Assembly (NCBI GenBank): GCA_016713585.1
Contig: JADJOV010000025.1
Coordinates: forward strand, 1 to 64,000
From: Bdellovibrionales bacterium
Lineage (GTDB): Bacteria; Bdellovibrionota; Bdellovibrionia; Bdellovibrionales; Bdellovibrionaceae
Direction: 5' to 3'
Length of the DNA stretch: 64,000 bases
The notes beneath the pieces were generated by a model. The model ran no database searches. It saw only the letters and a list, made by a program, of their open reading frames with translations, and had not been told where the DNA came from. Made by a program: the position numbers and the translations under genes. Every line of letters begins with the position of its first letter. Within the stretch, counting starts at the first letter, position 1. Of this stretch, positions 1 to 9,018 are shown piece after piece.

Positions 1-889
1 ACGCCGACAGCGGTGACCGAATATCATGGGACACCTGCTTGGCCAGTAAAGAGCTGGCCTCTAACCTAGCCCGAACTTGTCGTTCTTCCTCCTGCCGCTT
101 GAGTGTCTCTACATATTTGTGAATAGATCTATTGAGGGTGACAATTTCGTTGTCAGTCTCAGACATCTCAAGATCCGGCACTGAGGCTCGTAGATACTCG
201 GACATTTCCCTCAGGGGAGTTAGAATTAGTCTTTGCACCAACCCCAAACTAAAGACCACTGCGATCATTATTAGAATCCCTGTTCCAAATAAAAAATGTG
301 CTGGCTGCGGTCCTTGAAAGGACAAGTTCTCCGTCGAAATCACAATTGCCTTCGATTCAAGACTGTTTGGCAATGAGAGAATCATACCCAAGCCATGAAC
401 CACACGCCGAAGTGCCGAAAGATCCAGACGAGCCACCAAGGTGCCCTTGGATTTCGCAGTTGGGCCCCCAAGATTCTGGTCGTCTATATTTATTGGCTGC
501 GCAAAGCTCAGAAGTCCTTCACTTTGCGAGATCTCGAAGCCCGATGCTGGTAGCAGCATATCCCCTGGATTAGATCCTTCCTCCATTGTCAGATTTGGAT
601 TCTTAGAATTTCCAATAAACAGCGACCAGCGAACCGGCAGATTAAGTCTCTCATTTGCATTTTCGAAACTTCCAAAAACTCTGTTTTCAACAAATCGACG
701 CAGCTCAGCCTTTGTCATCAAGAGTTCCAAAATATTTGGGTTCTGGCTCATCATTTGTGCCTCGGCCTGAACAGACTTGAGAATTGTAGTCACCATCTGA
801 ACAACCTTGCCATTGAGTTGGTCATTTTCTTGTTCCAAACGCTTCTTTTCAGACAAGTAATTTGAAAAGATTAGAATTCCTGCCAGCAC
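1..889 (-). CDS. Sensor histidine kinase, 5' part only (runs off the left edge)
   Basis: Reading the minus strand gives an open frame to the window edge. It starts with a hydrophobic helix (LPTVLAGILIFSNYL), then about 180 residues of predicted periplasmic sensor region, a second helix (LFGTGILIMIAVVFSLGLV), a HAMP-like linker, a coiled segment rich in R/E/Q, and finally an H-box SHDIRSPLSA at the very edge. The catalytic ATP-binding domain lies outside the window. The histidine would be autophosphorylated and pass phosphate to an unseen regulator. The start is uncertain: the only standard start codon near the first helix is GTG at 889, which trims it; the open frame begins at about 952, and a CTG at 925 overlaps the stop of the upstream binding-protein gene. 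The kinase is probably co-transcribed with that gene. Confidence 0.8.
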   Translation of the reverse strand, partial: MLAGILIFSNYLSEKKRLEQENDQLNGKVVQMVTTILKSVQAEAQMMSQNPNILELLMTKAELRRFVENRVFGSFENANERLNLPVRWSLFIGNSKNPNLTMEEGSNPGDMLLPASGFEISQSEGLLSFAQPINIDDQNLGGPTAKSKGTLVARLDLSALRRVVHGLGMILSLPNSLESKAIVISTENLSFQGPQPAHFLFGTGILIMIAVVFSLGLVQRLILTPLREMSEYLRASVPDLEMSETDNEIVTLNRSIHKYVETLKRQEEERQVRARLEASSLLAKQVSHDIRSPLSA

Positions 890-921
890 AGTTGGAAGTA
901 GCGCCGAGGTGAGCGTCAGGA

Positions 922-1875
922 TCAGAAAAAAAAACTCTTGAGCTCGAGATTTTCAAAAAATTTTTTAGGCATTAACTTACTTTCCATATCGAATCTTCTG
1001 CCAGGCGTTTTAGCAACATTGAAATTCGTACTCTCCTCATCAGTTAATAGCTCAACAAAGGAGGGAAGCGAGGCGTCCTTTCGCCCCTTCAAGACACAAA
1101 CATAATCAAGCCCAACCACAGGGTTTCCCTTTGGCAAATAAAATTCAAAAGTCGGCAATGAGCCAATTTGACCACCAACTTCCCCATGCCACCCATAAAT
1201 AGCAGCATTGCCTCCCAAAATTGGCTCAAGGGTATTTCGAAACAACCCTCGATCAAGTTCCCCATGCGCTTCGAGAAGCTTTTCGGCAGGACAACGATCT
1301 ATCAAATCAAATATATTCTCCTCTTTGTCACCATTAGGACATTTCTCTTTGTTATCCGACACCACGCGGGCCGCAAATTCAAATGGATCATCCACAATAC
1401 CTACAGTGTAGGAACGGCTCTGAAGTGCCAAAAGGGCCTTGATACTCCGGGGCCCCTCTTTAAGACTTTTCGCGTCGGCAGCAAAGACTGTCGTCGACCA
1501 CATATATGGAACACAGGATTTCGAAAAACTGGTTGTGAAATCCAAGTACTTTCTCTTTTGAAGCACAGATTCTAGAGCCTTCGCCTCGACTTTGTTGGCA
1601 TCTTCGAGCACCCTCAACACCCAGTTTGAAACTATGGCAATATCATAATCTGAATTTCCCGAGAGTAACTTTGAAAGAGCAACCTCATTGGAGCGGTATT
1701 CAATAATATTGACCTTGAAACCCTTTGATTTGAGTTTCGTGATAACTTCAGACGGAACATACTCCCACCACGTGTAGACCGAAATAGTTTTTGATAACGC
1801 AAATCCCTGGTTGGTTGATACTGCACCAAAGAAAAGAATCAATAACTCGAGAAGGGGCAAAACAAACACTTTCAC
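922..1875 (-). CDS. Periplasmic substrate-binding protein, spermidine/putrescine (PotD)-like
   Basis: The protein has a hydrophobic N-terminal signal segment (VLPLLELLILFFGAVS) and then a lobe typical of type-2 periplasmic binding proteins of the polyamine group: SVYTWWEYVPSEV, followed by a strand-helix with YRSNEVALSKLLSG and YDIAIVSNW. I place the start at GTG 1875 because GGGAGAAGG lies just upstream and the GTG overlaps the GNAT stop codon (GTGA); a longer TTG start at 1890 is possible. No ABC permease or ATPase is nearby. The gene sits between an acetyltransferase and a sensor kinase, so a ligand-presenting role for the kinase is an inference. The stop falls just downstream of an A9/T9 tract (926-934). 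Adding one base there would fuse the frame to the kinase. Confidence 0.65.
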   Translation of the reverse strand: MKVFVLPLLELLILFFGAVSTNQGFALSKTISVYTWWEYVPSEVITKLKSKGFKVNIIEYRSNEVALSKLLSGNSDYDIAIVSNWVLRVLEDANKVEAKALESVLQKRKYLDFTTSFSKSCVPYMWSTTVFAADAKSLKEGPRSIKALLALQSRSYTVGIVDDPFEFAARVVSDNKEKCPNGDKEENIFDLIDRCPAEKLLEAHGELDRGLFRNTLEPILGGNAAIYGWHGEVGGQIGSLPTFEFYLPKGNPVVGLDYVCVLKGRKDASLPSFVELLTDEESTNFNVAKTPGRRFDMESKLMPKKFFENLELKSFFF

Positions 1876-2471
1876 AAGACCTTCTCCCAAAATCTCATTG
1901 AATTAATTGTATCGACGACTCTGCCATCTTCCTGAATTGTTGGCCAATGATATTCAATTTTCAGTCTGGTGACGAAAAAACCCATTTTGCTCCAAACACT
2001 ATCTGTGGCTTTGTAATCTGGAGGCCGCCTAGAATCATTCTGTTCACGGACCACCGTCGAGAGACATAGCTTGCTGAATTTTTGAGACCTGGCTATAGCT
2101 TCCAGATCCTTCTCTATTCGCATTGATATACCTAGTCGTCTATATTTTGACAAAACTATAAACTCGCCAAAATAGTAATACAATTCAATCTGTTCACCTG
2201 CCTCAGCAAAAACTTTCTCTACATCCTTGAGAATATCCGCATCTGACTTTAGCGGCATGGCTGTTGCAATACCAGCAACTTCTCCATCCATACGGGCAAT
2301 TGCCAGGCAGGATTTCGGATCGGTCGCAAAACCGCGCAAATAATTCTCCTCATACTCCTTTGTCCCAACATACAAATAAGGATAGTTTTTGAACTCTTGT
2401 ATCCTTAGCTGAGAGACCGTTTCAATCTGTGGTAAGATTTCAGCTCCAAAATAATATGTAATATCCAACAA
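1872..2471 (-). CDS. GNAT-family N-acetyltransferase
   Basis: This 199-residue protein has the layout of a GCN5-related acetyltransferase. The central strand is GEFIVLSKYRRLGISMRIEK, where R-R-L-G-I-S matches the acetyl-CoA pyrophosphate-binding loop (Q/R-x-x-G-x-G/A). A C-terminal beta strand (MGFFVTRLKIEYHW) follows. The substrate cannot be told from the sequence. Start is TTG at 2471 behind a strong GGGGGAAAG. The 3' end overlaps the binding-protein gene by a GTGA junction, so the two are translationally coupled. Because the neighbour resembles polyamine-binding proteins, a polyamine substrate is conceivable but unproven. Confidence 0.75.
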   Translation of the reverse strand: MLDITYYFGAEILPQIETVSQLRIQEFKNYPYLYVGTKEYEENYLRGFATDPKSCLAIARMDGEVAGIATAMPLKSDADILKDVEKVFAEAGEQIELYYYFGEFIVLSKYRRLGISMRIEKDLEAIARSQKFSKLCLSTVVREQNDSRRPPDYKATDSVWSKMGFFVTRLKIEYHWPTIQEDGRVVDTINSMRFWEKVL

Positions 2472-2558
2472 CTTTCCCCCAATATCAGCGTGAGTCTCTT
2501 AGGCACTTCTTTCGGCGAATTCCCGAGTGAAAATAAGTCTGGAATTTTTGACGTTTGC

Positions 2559-2597
2559 TTGGTTAGTTCTAGTCTAGTCTAGACCAGAAATAACCAA
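2559..2597. repeat. Imperfect inverted repeat upstream of the GNAT operon
   Basis: TTGGTTA at 2559-2565 pairs with TAACCAA at 2591-2597, and the interior (TTCTAGTCTAG... against ...AGACCAGAA) continues the stem. It lies about 90 bases upstream of the GNAT start and downstream of the SNF2 remnant. No T-run follows on either strand, so a regulator site or structured leader is as likely as a terminator. Confidence 0.4.
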
Positions 2598-2696
2598 GGT
2601 CCGTGGTTTCGCTGTATACGTCTCTCAGAAACTTGGACCCAGATACTACGAAAAGAGCTCTTGTAGACCTTCCATTTTGGGACCACGAATCAAGCT

Positions 2697-3067
2697 CTAC
2701 TCACTTGAGACAATCGCCCGCGCCAGTGCTTTCTTGGATTGACCGATTCGGTGATTGCGGTCGATGGCCTGGGACTCGGCGGCTGGATTCCACCACGGGT
2801 CCAAAATAAAAACATAGTCCGCAGCTGTTAGATTGAGTCCGACCCAACCCGCTGAGATTGATTCAAACTTCGAGAGTCCAAAACGATTTGAATGTTTTTT
2901 CTTTGATTCTTCTCGGTCCCTTGGCTCAACTTCTCAAGTCTTCTCTTCCAAAGGGGCAAGCGACCTAATGAATTTTCTTCTTTATGTTTGACCACCTCTC
3001 GTGGTTCTCGAGATTTGGTAAAGAAGTCGGGAGTCTCGGCCTCCTCCCCAGGCGCCATTGAGTCCAC
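2697..3067 (-). pseudogene. Remnant of an SNF2-family helicase/ATPase (C-terminal motifs V-VI)
   Basis: In the minus-strand frame ending at the TAG at 2697-2699 there is AGWVGLNLTAADYVFILDPW followed by WNPAAESQAIDRNHRIGQSK. These are the diagnostic helicase motifs V and VI of Swi2/Snf2 ATPases (compare GGxGLNLTAADxV and QAxDRxHRIGQ), including the arginine finger region. Upstream (about 2880-3067) the homologous reading moves into another frame (KRRLEKLSQGTEKNQ) and the N-terminal lobe with Walker A is absent. The C-terminus is also cut. Unlike most frame breaks in this window, large parts of the gene are missing, so I call it a true decayed fragment. It lies between the GNAT operon and rfbB. 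Confidence 0.75.
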
Positions 3068-3189
3068 CAGGACTCGATCAGAATGATATTACATTTGACC
3101 TCGACTGCGAATCGCCGTGGAAAATTCACTTTTAAGCTTTGTCAAATACGACATGAAAGCCTCTCCCCTGGGGGCGTTGAGAGTATATT

Positions 3190-4225
3190 TTACCGAGGAT
3201 CTTTGACTTTTTGAATCCATTCACCGTTGGCCAAATACCACTCAACAGTTGCCCGCAGCCCCACCTCAAATTGATGATATGTTCTCGCAAAACCAAGCTC
3301 ACGCTGAGCCTTCGTGTCGTCAATAGCATAGCGCCAATCGTGCCTGCCCGATCTTCAACAAATTTAATTTGACTGCTGTAGCTCTGTCTGTCGGCGCGTG
3401 GTTTAACGTCATCCAAAATAGCGCAGATTGAATTGACAACCTCTAGATTCGTCCGCTCAGAGTTTCCTCCAAAACAATAAGTCTCGCCTGGCACCCCTTG
3501 AGTCAAAGCCAAGTAAACTCCATGAGCATGGTCTTCAACATGAATCCAATCACGAATATTTTTCCCATTCCCATAAACAGGTAGGTGTTTCCCTCCAAGG
3601 GCGTTCGTGATCATTGTTGGGATCAGTTTTTCGGGATACTGGCGGGGTCCATAATTATTTGAACAGTTCGTCGTCACTGTCGGGAGCTTATAGGTGTGAT
3701 GCCAAGCTCTGACAAGGTGATCACTGCCAGCCTTGCTGGCAGAATAGGGCGAGTTCGGTCGGTATGGCAGCTCTTCGTTGAACTTGCCGGTTTCACCGAG
3801 GGTTCCATAAACTTCATCTGTCGATACGTGGAGGAAACGAAAATTATTTTTTTCATCACAGCCTCGGGACCTGTCAGTTGACTCCAATACCCGCGGGCAG
3901 CTTCAAGGAGAGCAAAAGTTCCAAGTATATTTGTCTTAATAAATTCACCCGGGGAATGAATCGAGTTATCGACATGGGACTCAGCTGCAAAGTTCACCAA
4001 ATAATCAATTTGATGCTCTTTGAGCAAGCTCTCGGTCAATTTCTGATCTGTAATACAACCCTTCACAAATATGCAATTGCTGTTATCCACAAGCTCTTCA
4101 ACATTCGCCATATGGCCGGCATAGGTCAGCTTATCCAATATAACGACTTTGTGTTTTTGACTGAGCGCTTTTCGTAAAAAAGCACTTCCTATAAATCCCG
4201 CAGCTCCTGTAACTAATAAATTCAA
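3190..4225 (-). CDS. rfbB: dTDP-glucose 4,6-dehydratase, frame broken twice
   Basis: Extended SDR enzyme converting dTDP-D-glucose to dTDP-4-keto-6-deoxyglucose for rhamnose and other deoxysugars in LPS or capsule. The N-terminus has the NAD site VTGAAGFIGSAF. The active site shows STDEVYG (T/D/E) and YSASKAGSDHLV (YxxxK). Substrate-binding stretches NNYGPRQYPEKL and GNGKNIRDWIHVEDH follow. The frame shifts once at an A7 run (plus strand T7 at 3847-3853) between VMKK and NNFRFLHVST, and again near 3342, where a C is missing in GGCCACGATTGG; restoring it yields GHDWRYAIDDTKAQRELGF and a natural end at 3190. Total length then is about 346 residues, normal for the family. No other rfb genes are adjacent. 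Confidence 0.85.
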
Positions 4226-4302
4226 TGGCCACCCCTTCGCGCCTAGGACTCTTTTAGTCCGCGCTTTTTCGCCGCACCCGCTTTTGCACCTACAAGTTGC
4301 TT

Positions 4303-4971
4303 TTAGGCAAGTTGCTTCTCAGTCAGCGTTCCTGAGATGAGGGACTTGGGAAGTTTAACGTTCGCACTAAGTAGTTTATTAATTCGTTTTAAATCAAACA
4401 ATTTTGGATCAAATTTATGCCCAAGCGACGCTTCGGCCCAGTCCTTCATTTCCTCATACTCAGAATTCTTTCGATTGGACAAAGTTTCCAACAATTCTTC
4501 ATAGCCACAAGCCCCTCCACAGTCCTCAGGCGGAGCGCAGCCCGCGCCGTCAATGCAAACTGGATAGGTCAATTTCGAGTCAAAGGCGAGAACCTTTTCC
4601 ACTTCAACATTGTGAATCCAACTATCACCAAAGTCATATTCGTAGTAAAATCCGCTTTTGGCCGTCGGCGCAATTTCAGAAAGCGTGGCAGACTTCTCAT
4701 TGAGAGTTTCTTCTAAACCATAATCATCTTCATTCTCTGAAGGCACGCCATAAAATTTTCCATCAACTACAAATTGATGCAAATGGGATTCAGTCCATGG
4801 CATCACACATTGAATAATTGAGTGTAGATCAGAAAGGCGAATTTGACTCGGCACAAGAACTCGACGCCAAATCAGGGGTCCTATCTCTTCAAGGCTGATT
4901 TTCAGCTGGTAAATCGTGTTATTCGTTTTACTAGAAACTAAATCTTTTGGTACAGATCGCTTTGCAGCCAT
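4303..4971 (-). CDS. Plasmid pRiA4b ORF-3 family protein
   Basis: The sequence has the two hallmarks of the PRiA4_ORF3 family: an N-terminal strand YQLKISLEEIGPLIWRRVLV and the block YYEYDFGDSWIHNVEVEKV. A cysteine cluster CIDGAGCAPPEDCGGACGYE then precedes the acidic C-terminus. The molecular function of the family is unknown to me; it is common on plasmids and in accessory regions. I choose ATG 4971 (MAAKRS) because AGGAG sits six bases upstream; the longer TTG start at 4989 lies upstream of this site. It is encoded upstream of rfbB on the same strand with an 77-base gap holding a small hairpin (GGACT/AGTCC, 4247-4261). Confidence 0.85.
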   Translation of the reverse strand: MAAKRSVPKDLVSSKTNNTIYQLKISLEEIGPLIWRRVLVPSQIRLSDLHSIIQCVMPWTESHLHQFVVDGKFYGVPSENEDDYGLEETLNEKSATLSEIAPTAKSGFYYEYDFGDSWIHNVEVEKVLAFDSKLTYPVCIDGAGCAPPEDCGGACGYEELLETLSNRKNSEYEEMKDWAEASLGHKFDPKLFDLKRINKLLSANVKLPKSLISGTLTEKQLA

Positions 4972-5057
4972 GGGTTCTCCTGGATTCAAACAAGACCGTG
5001 AACGGCTTTAGTTACCAATCAACTAACCAAGTCATCAAGACAAGTCAATTCGACTCG

Positions 5058-6939
5058 TCACTTTTTGCGTCGGTAAGCCTGTTGTGGATGGGAAGGTGTA
5101 TCTGGAAATTTCAATTCGAGAAGCTTCTCTTTAAGTAGATCATTCAAGTAGTGGGTCTGGAATGTCAGTGGGGCTCTACCTATCGCTTTTGCCAAGTCTT
5201 TAGCCGTAATGAAGCCCAGCCCCATGATTTCCAAAACGATTGCTCGCCCCTTATCATGTGGGTACTTCTTTGTGGATCGCAGTGGCTCGGCCAGAGCCTC
5301 TACTCTGGCCCAAATCGTACCCCCCGGCTTTAGCTCTGGGACGAATTTTGTCGCGTCACTGAATGTTGGGGGTTCTCCCCTAATGTTGGGGGTTCGGACG
5401 TCTAATGTTGGGGGTTCTCCCCTAATGTTGGGTTCGGTACTAATGTTGGGGGTACTAACTCATACCATCTCCCCCTGTGTTCAATAAATATTTTTTATGG
5501 CGATTAGGACCACTTGAAGTCAAATATCCCCCTTTCACCAAGTGACCCAGAATCTTTGAAAGATCGGCAGGGTGGGCGCCAGTCATAAAACGAATCTGAG
5601 CATTCGTGATTTCCTGCTCACTTGCCGCGGTAACAAGCACGATCCGCTCTAATTCTGACAGCTGATTAAACCGAGAGCCAAATAGAATCTGACATTTTTC
5701 AATTATCTCTTGAGGAAGGAGACTGACCATTTTCATTTCAAGAGTAGTGTTTTCCGGGGCCCCCCGCCGCTCATTGAAAAATGCCGGTCGCCAGTGCTGA
5801 CCCCTCCATGCTGAAAATATTTTTGGAACACCTGACCCAGCCTGTTCACCAGCACCAATCAGTTTGAACATATTCTGCAAGACTCTATTTCGTGCATCTG
5901 TAATTCCGCCACGAATAGCATCTTCAATACTTATTCGCATAGGTCCCGGGTTCCTGAATAGAAAATATCCTTGTGCTTTGACAATCAAAATGCTTGTACG
6001 ACCAGCGAAATCGGCATGGATTAACGTGTTGACTAATGCTTCTCTTAAAGCTTCATGGATCGGCGTATGGTCGACTCGAGTTTCATTCCGCAGCGAAAAT
6101 GGAACCTTGAGTCCCTCAAATAGCTTAAGAATCACCCGCCGATAAAAATCATACAAATTGCCTGACCATGTCCCGTCAGGTTCAATTCGGTCCAACCAAC
6201 GATTGGACTCATTGACCGATTTTTCTTGGTAATCGACAAAGTAGAAAGGGCAAGCCTCGCGAATAGAATTAAACTTTCCAAACATCAAAAGTCCCGCCAA
6301 TGTGAGTCCTTCTTCATTTGTGCTTCGATCCCTATTCCATCCACCAATTTTTTGCATGAAGTCTAACTCGGTGCCCGTCAAAAAAGGATGGTCAGGTTTT
6401 GAAGATGCGAATTGATTACGATAGGATTTTAACGATTCCAATTCGATATCCTTAAGGCCAAATTTTGGAAGAATTCTAGAATCGGGGGCATCATCAAGCT
6501 GATCTGCTAACATTCGCTTGACCATAGCCTCATCAGCGAGATAGTCCCCTTCAAAGTTTCGCAGATATGTTCCCTTGAGCGGATTGACTCCACAAAAAAT
6601 CGGTCGATCTTTTCGACTGGCTCTTGGAATGCGAATTTCGATGATTTTCATCTTATTCCAAATTTTAACAATCACATCATCATTTTTGAGAATATTTTTA
6701 CTAACCCGTTGTAAATTATTTAACCCATCCCAAAGGGATTTTAAAACTTTTGCTTCATCAACAATTCCCACAGGCTCAAAGGCATTCACAACCTGAGCAA
6801 TTCCAAGAAGAATGATCCCACCGTCAGTATTTGCCATGGCAGAGTATGATTTAAAGAAATCCTGAGGTAATTCGCCCCGCCCATCTTTTCCCGTAGCTCT
6901 CTTAACCTCAAGCTCGCCATCTTCCTGAAGGAGGTTCAC
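5058..6939 (-). CDS. AlbA_2-type ATP-binding/DNA-binding regulator with internal repeat linker, frame broken near 5450
   Basis: The N-terminus (LEVKRATGKDGRGELPQDFF, then ANTDGGIILLGI) is the AlbA_2 (divergent AAA_4) domain. The middle (HEALREALVNTLIHADF, then FRNPGPM) is the GHKL-like HATPase_c_4 region, and a winged helix follows (ELERIVLVTAASEQEIT). The first frame stops at 5455, but the minus strand reopens directly into a repetitive T/P-N-I-R linker (5362-5454) and then a conserved C-terminal winged helix, ITAKDLAKAIGRAPLTFQTH, ending PQQAYRRKK at 5058. The domain order matches the family, so I annotate one gene with a frame break in or next to the repeat. Start is GTG 6939. Such proteins act as transcriptional or phage-defence-associated regulators; the exact role here is unknown. 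Confidence 0.75.
5362..5454 (-). repeat. Five-copy GC-rich tandem repeat inside the AlbA_2 gene
   Basis: The plus strand carries AATGTTGGG(GG)T at 5362, 5382, 5404, 5424 and 5442, three of them followed by TCTCCCC or TCGG. On the coding strand the unit reads T-P-N-I-R-G with frame jumps between copies. Spacings (20, 22, 20, 18) are not multiples of three. Either the copy structure has collapsed or homopolymers G5/C4 are miscalled, since a 21-base unit would encode a clean heptad. Confidence 0.8.
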
Positions 6940-6959
6940 ATCAAAATTTGTCCTTTAAT

Positions 6960-7178
6960 TCAAGCAAAGCAAATTGTCCTTGAATCACAAAACTCCAAAC
7001 GAAGACGCGCCATACCAATCAAACTTGACAAGATTGCTTTTATTTCCTTCACCATCAGCTGAACCGTCGCACTGTAGGCACGAATTGCAACAGTGATCTC
7101 ACCATCTTCGCTTTTGAGCGCCTCAACGGAATTATTAACTAATTTTGATAGGTGGAGATATTTCAGGGAAATCGAATT
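6960..7178 (-). other. Open frame without a good start in the 6940-7247 gap
   Basis: Between the AlbA_2 gene and the membrane-protein gene the minus strand has a 72-codon open frame, beginning after a TAA at 7179-7181 and ending in TGA at 6960. It encodes SLKYLHLSKLVNNSVEALKS and then ITVAIRAYSATVQLMVKEIK. There is no ATG near its beginning and no ribosome site. It may be a gene remnant. I do not recognise the protein. Confidence 0.25.
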
Positions 7179-7247
7179 TTAGCATCGGTCGTGAGAACAT
7201 TTCATGCCGACTAACATTCTCTGATATCCTGATTGGCAAGTTTATCT

Positions 7248-8714
7248 TTAATTAGAGCGCTCAGTTCGCAGAACTAACACTACTAACCCGAGCGAAATAC
7301 ATAAACCAAGCCCAATGAAAAAAACAAAATTCTCGAGCAGCAAATTACAGAATCCATCGAGCCTTCCGCCTTCCTTTGATTGAGTTGAGGTTGCCTCAAT
7401 GTTTCCACTTGACCGCGTCAGGTTGCTTGGCAAGATGGCACGAAGCTGAGGTGAGCCCAACAAGGCAATCAGTCTATTTGGATCTGGGTAGGGTACGTGC
7501 AAGAAGGGTTTGTTGTACAAATGGGCGACCTCGCCAGTAGCCAAGTAGTTTCGAACGTTGACTTCCTGAGCGTGGCCGGTGGCGCTTTTTTCCGCGAGCT
7601 CTTGAGGAAGCTTGTTCACGGCACGAATACCCAATGCCGCAAAAATTGCAAGCACCCACATGGTGGTCAATAATCGAGGCCTCGCCAAAATATTTCGCCC
7701 CGAAATTTCGAGCAGACAAGCAAAGTTTACGAGAATCGAAATAACGAAAATATCCAAATAACGGGACGCTGTAGGGCCTGCTGCTCGCCCGTAGGCAACC
7801 CCCATTGCCGTTCCAAACGTCCAAATAAACATTGTCACCAAAATCCAACGTCTATCAGTGGCTGGTGGCCGCGACTTCAAGATTTGGCCAATCAATATCA
7901 ATCCTGGGAGGTTTCGAATGAGTGCCGACAAATAACCCATCTCTGCTGGCCAGGCCAGAATCGCCAACATGGCATCTACAAACTGCATAACCGAACTTGC
8001 TTTGAGGTGCGCATGATGGGCCAGTGTCGGTGTCGCGACCACACCAAGAACAAAAAGTCCTCCGAGAACACCCACAGCTACAAGCTGTTTGGCGAGTTCT
8101 TTTTTAGAGGCTTGATGAATTTCAAGCAGAAAGAGTCCAAATCCAATTGCCGCGGAGGCGGCCAAAGCAAACACTCCTGAGGCCAACGAAAGAAAAGCCA
8201 TAACTCCTGCACCCACACCAAACCACCATCTCAAAGAGAGCGGCGAATGGGTCACTGTGAGCCAGAGAGAAAGTACGCTGAAAAACAGGACAAAATAAAA
8301 CTGTGACTGAAAGGCTGCTAGTGTATTCTCATAGGCAAAGGGAACTCCAAAAAGAACGGCAGAAAATATCAAAAGGGCGGGAAGGTGTTTACGCCCAATG
8401 ATTACAGTGAGGCGACTGACTATAAAAAGAATCACCGCAATATGGATGCCCGCATTGATTACCATCTGAAGGAGTGGATTCCAACTCCCATTGAGTTCAA
8501 GCTATGCTCGATTAAGCAGGCGGGTCAGGAGGATCCGATGCTCGTTAACAAGAATAAATAGATCCTGCCAGGTCAATGTGCCATTAAGATACGGCCTATA
8601 CAAGTTGTCCCACTCGGAGTCCCACTGGTCCCAAGAAGGTGTTGCATTCCCAAAGGTATGAATAACCCAAAGCTTAAGTCCAAACAGAAAGCATGCAAAT
8701 GCGAAATACTTCAA
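7248..8714 (-). CDS. Polytopic inner-membrane protein, frame broken near 8505
   Basis: Two adjoining minus-strand frames form one protein. The first (TTG 8714) has a helix (FAFACFLFGLKLWVIHTFG) and a periplasmic loop with W-rich WDQWDSEWDNLYRPYLNG and NEHRILLTRLL. The second continues from LNGSWNPLLQMVINAGIH through at least eight hydrophobic helices to a C-terminal helix (FFIGLGLCISLGLVVLVL). The N-E-H-R-I motif in the first loop is common in large bacterial membrane proteins resembling GT-C glycosyltransferases, which suggests but does not prove a role in glycan or lipid-linked sugar chemistry. The break lies between LLNRA and LELNGSW and looks like a one-base indel. It is isolated from rfbB by the AlbA_2 gene. 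Confidence 0.7.
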
Positions 8715-9018
8715 AATTCTCAGATGACAATCATTTTTTTTCAGAAAAACTTCCTTTATTTAGAAATCGATCAGATAAAATATTTAATATCCCGGACTAT
8801 ATCCGGACACCAAGTCGGATTTATGTTCACGCTAAACTCTGAACTGGACTCTCTACAAACACTCAAGTTTTCCGTCATTTTCAATTGAAATTCAAATCAT
8901 AATCCTTTATTCTGCCCACATTTTTTTAAAAAAAAACATAAGCCATTGAACGGACCAGCTTTTGCAAGCGCTCAAAAGAGTTCCTTAAATTGTTTTCGTT
9001 TTGAAATCGAGTATTAAT
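8715..9018. other. AT-rich intergenic region between divergent genes
   Basis: This stretch separates the membrane-protein gene (minus) from the SEC-C gene (plus). It is AT-rich, with long A and T runs at 8736-8747 and 8921-8937. I see no convincing promoter, RNA or ORF beyond chance frames. Confidence 0.4.

Noticed and set aside
2603..2809. 68-codon plus-strand frame
   Set aside because: It is opposite the SNF2 remnant, has no ribosome site and no recognisable protein features.
3132..3189. Extension of the rfbB C-terminal frame to 3132
   Set aside because: This tail arises only in the shifted frame; after restoring the missing C the family sequence ends naturally at 3190.
5362..5454. Possible CRISPR-like array of GC-rich repeats
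   Set aside because: Units are adjacent, only about 20 bases apart with no unique spacers, and lie inside a protein-coding gene.
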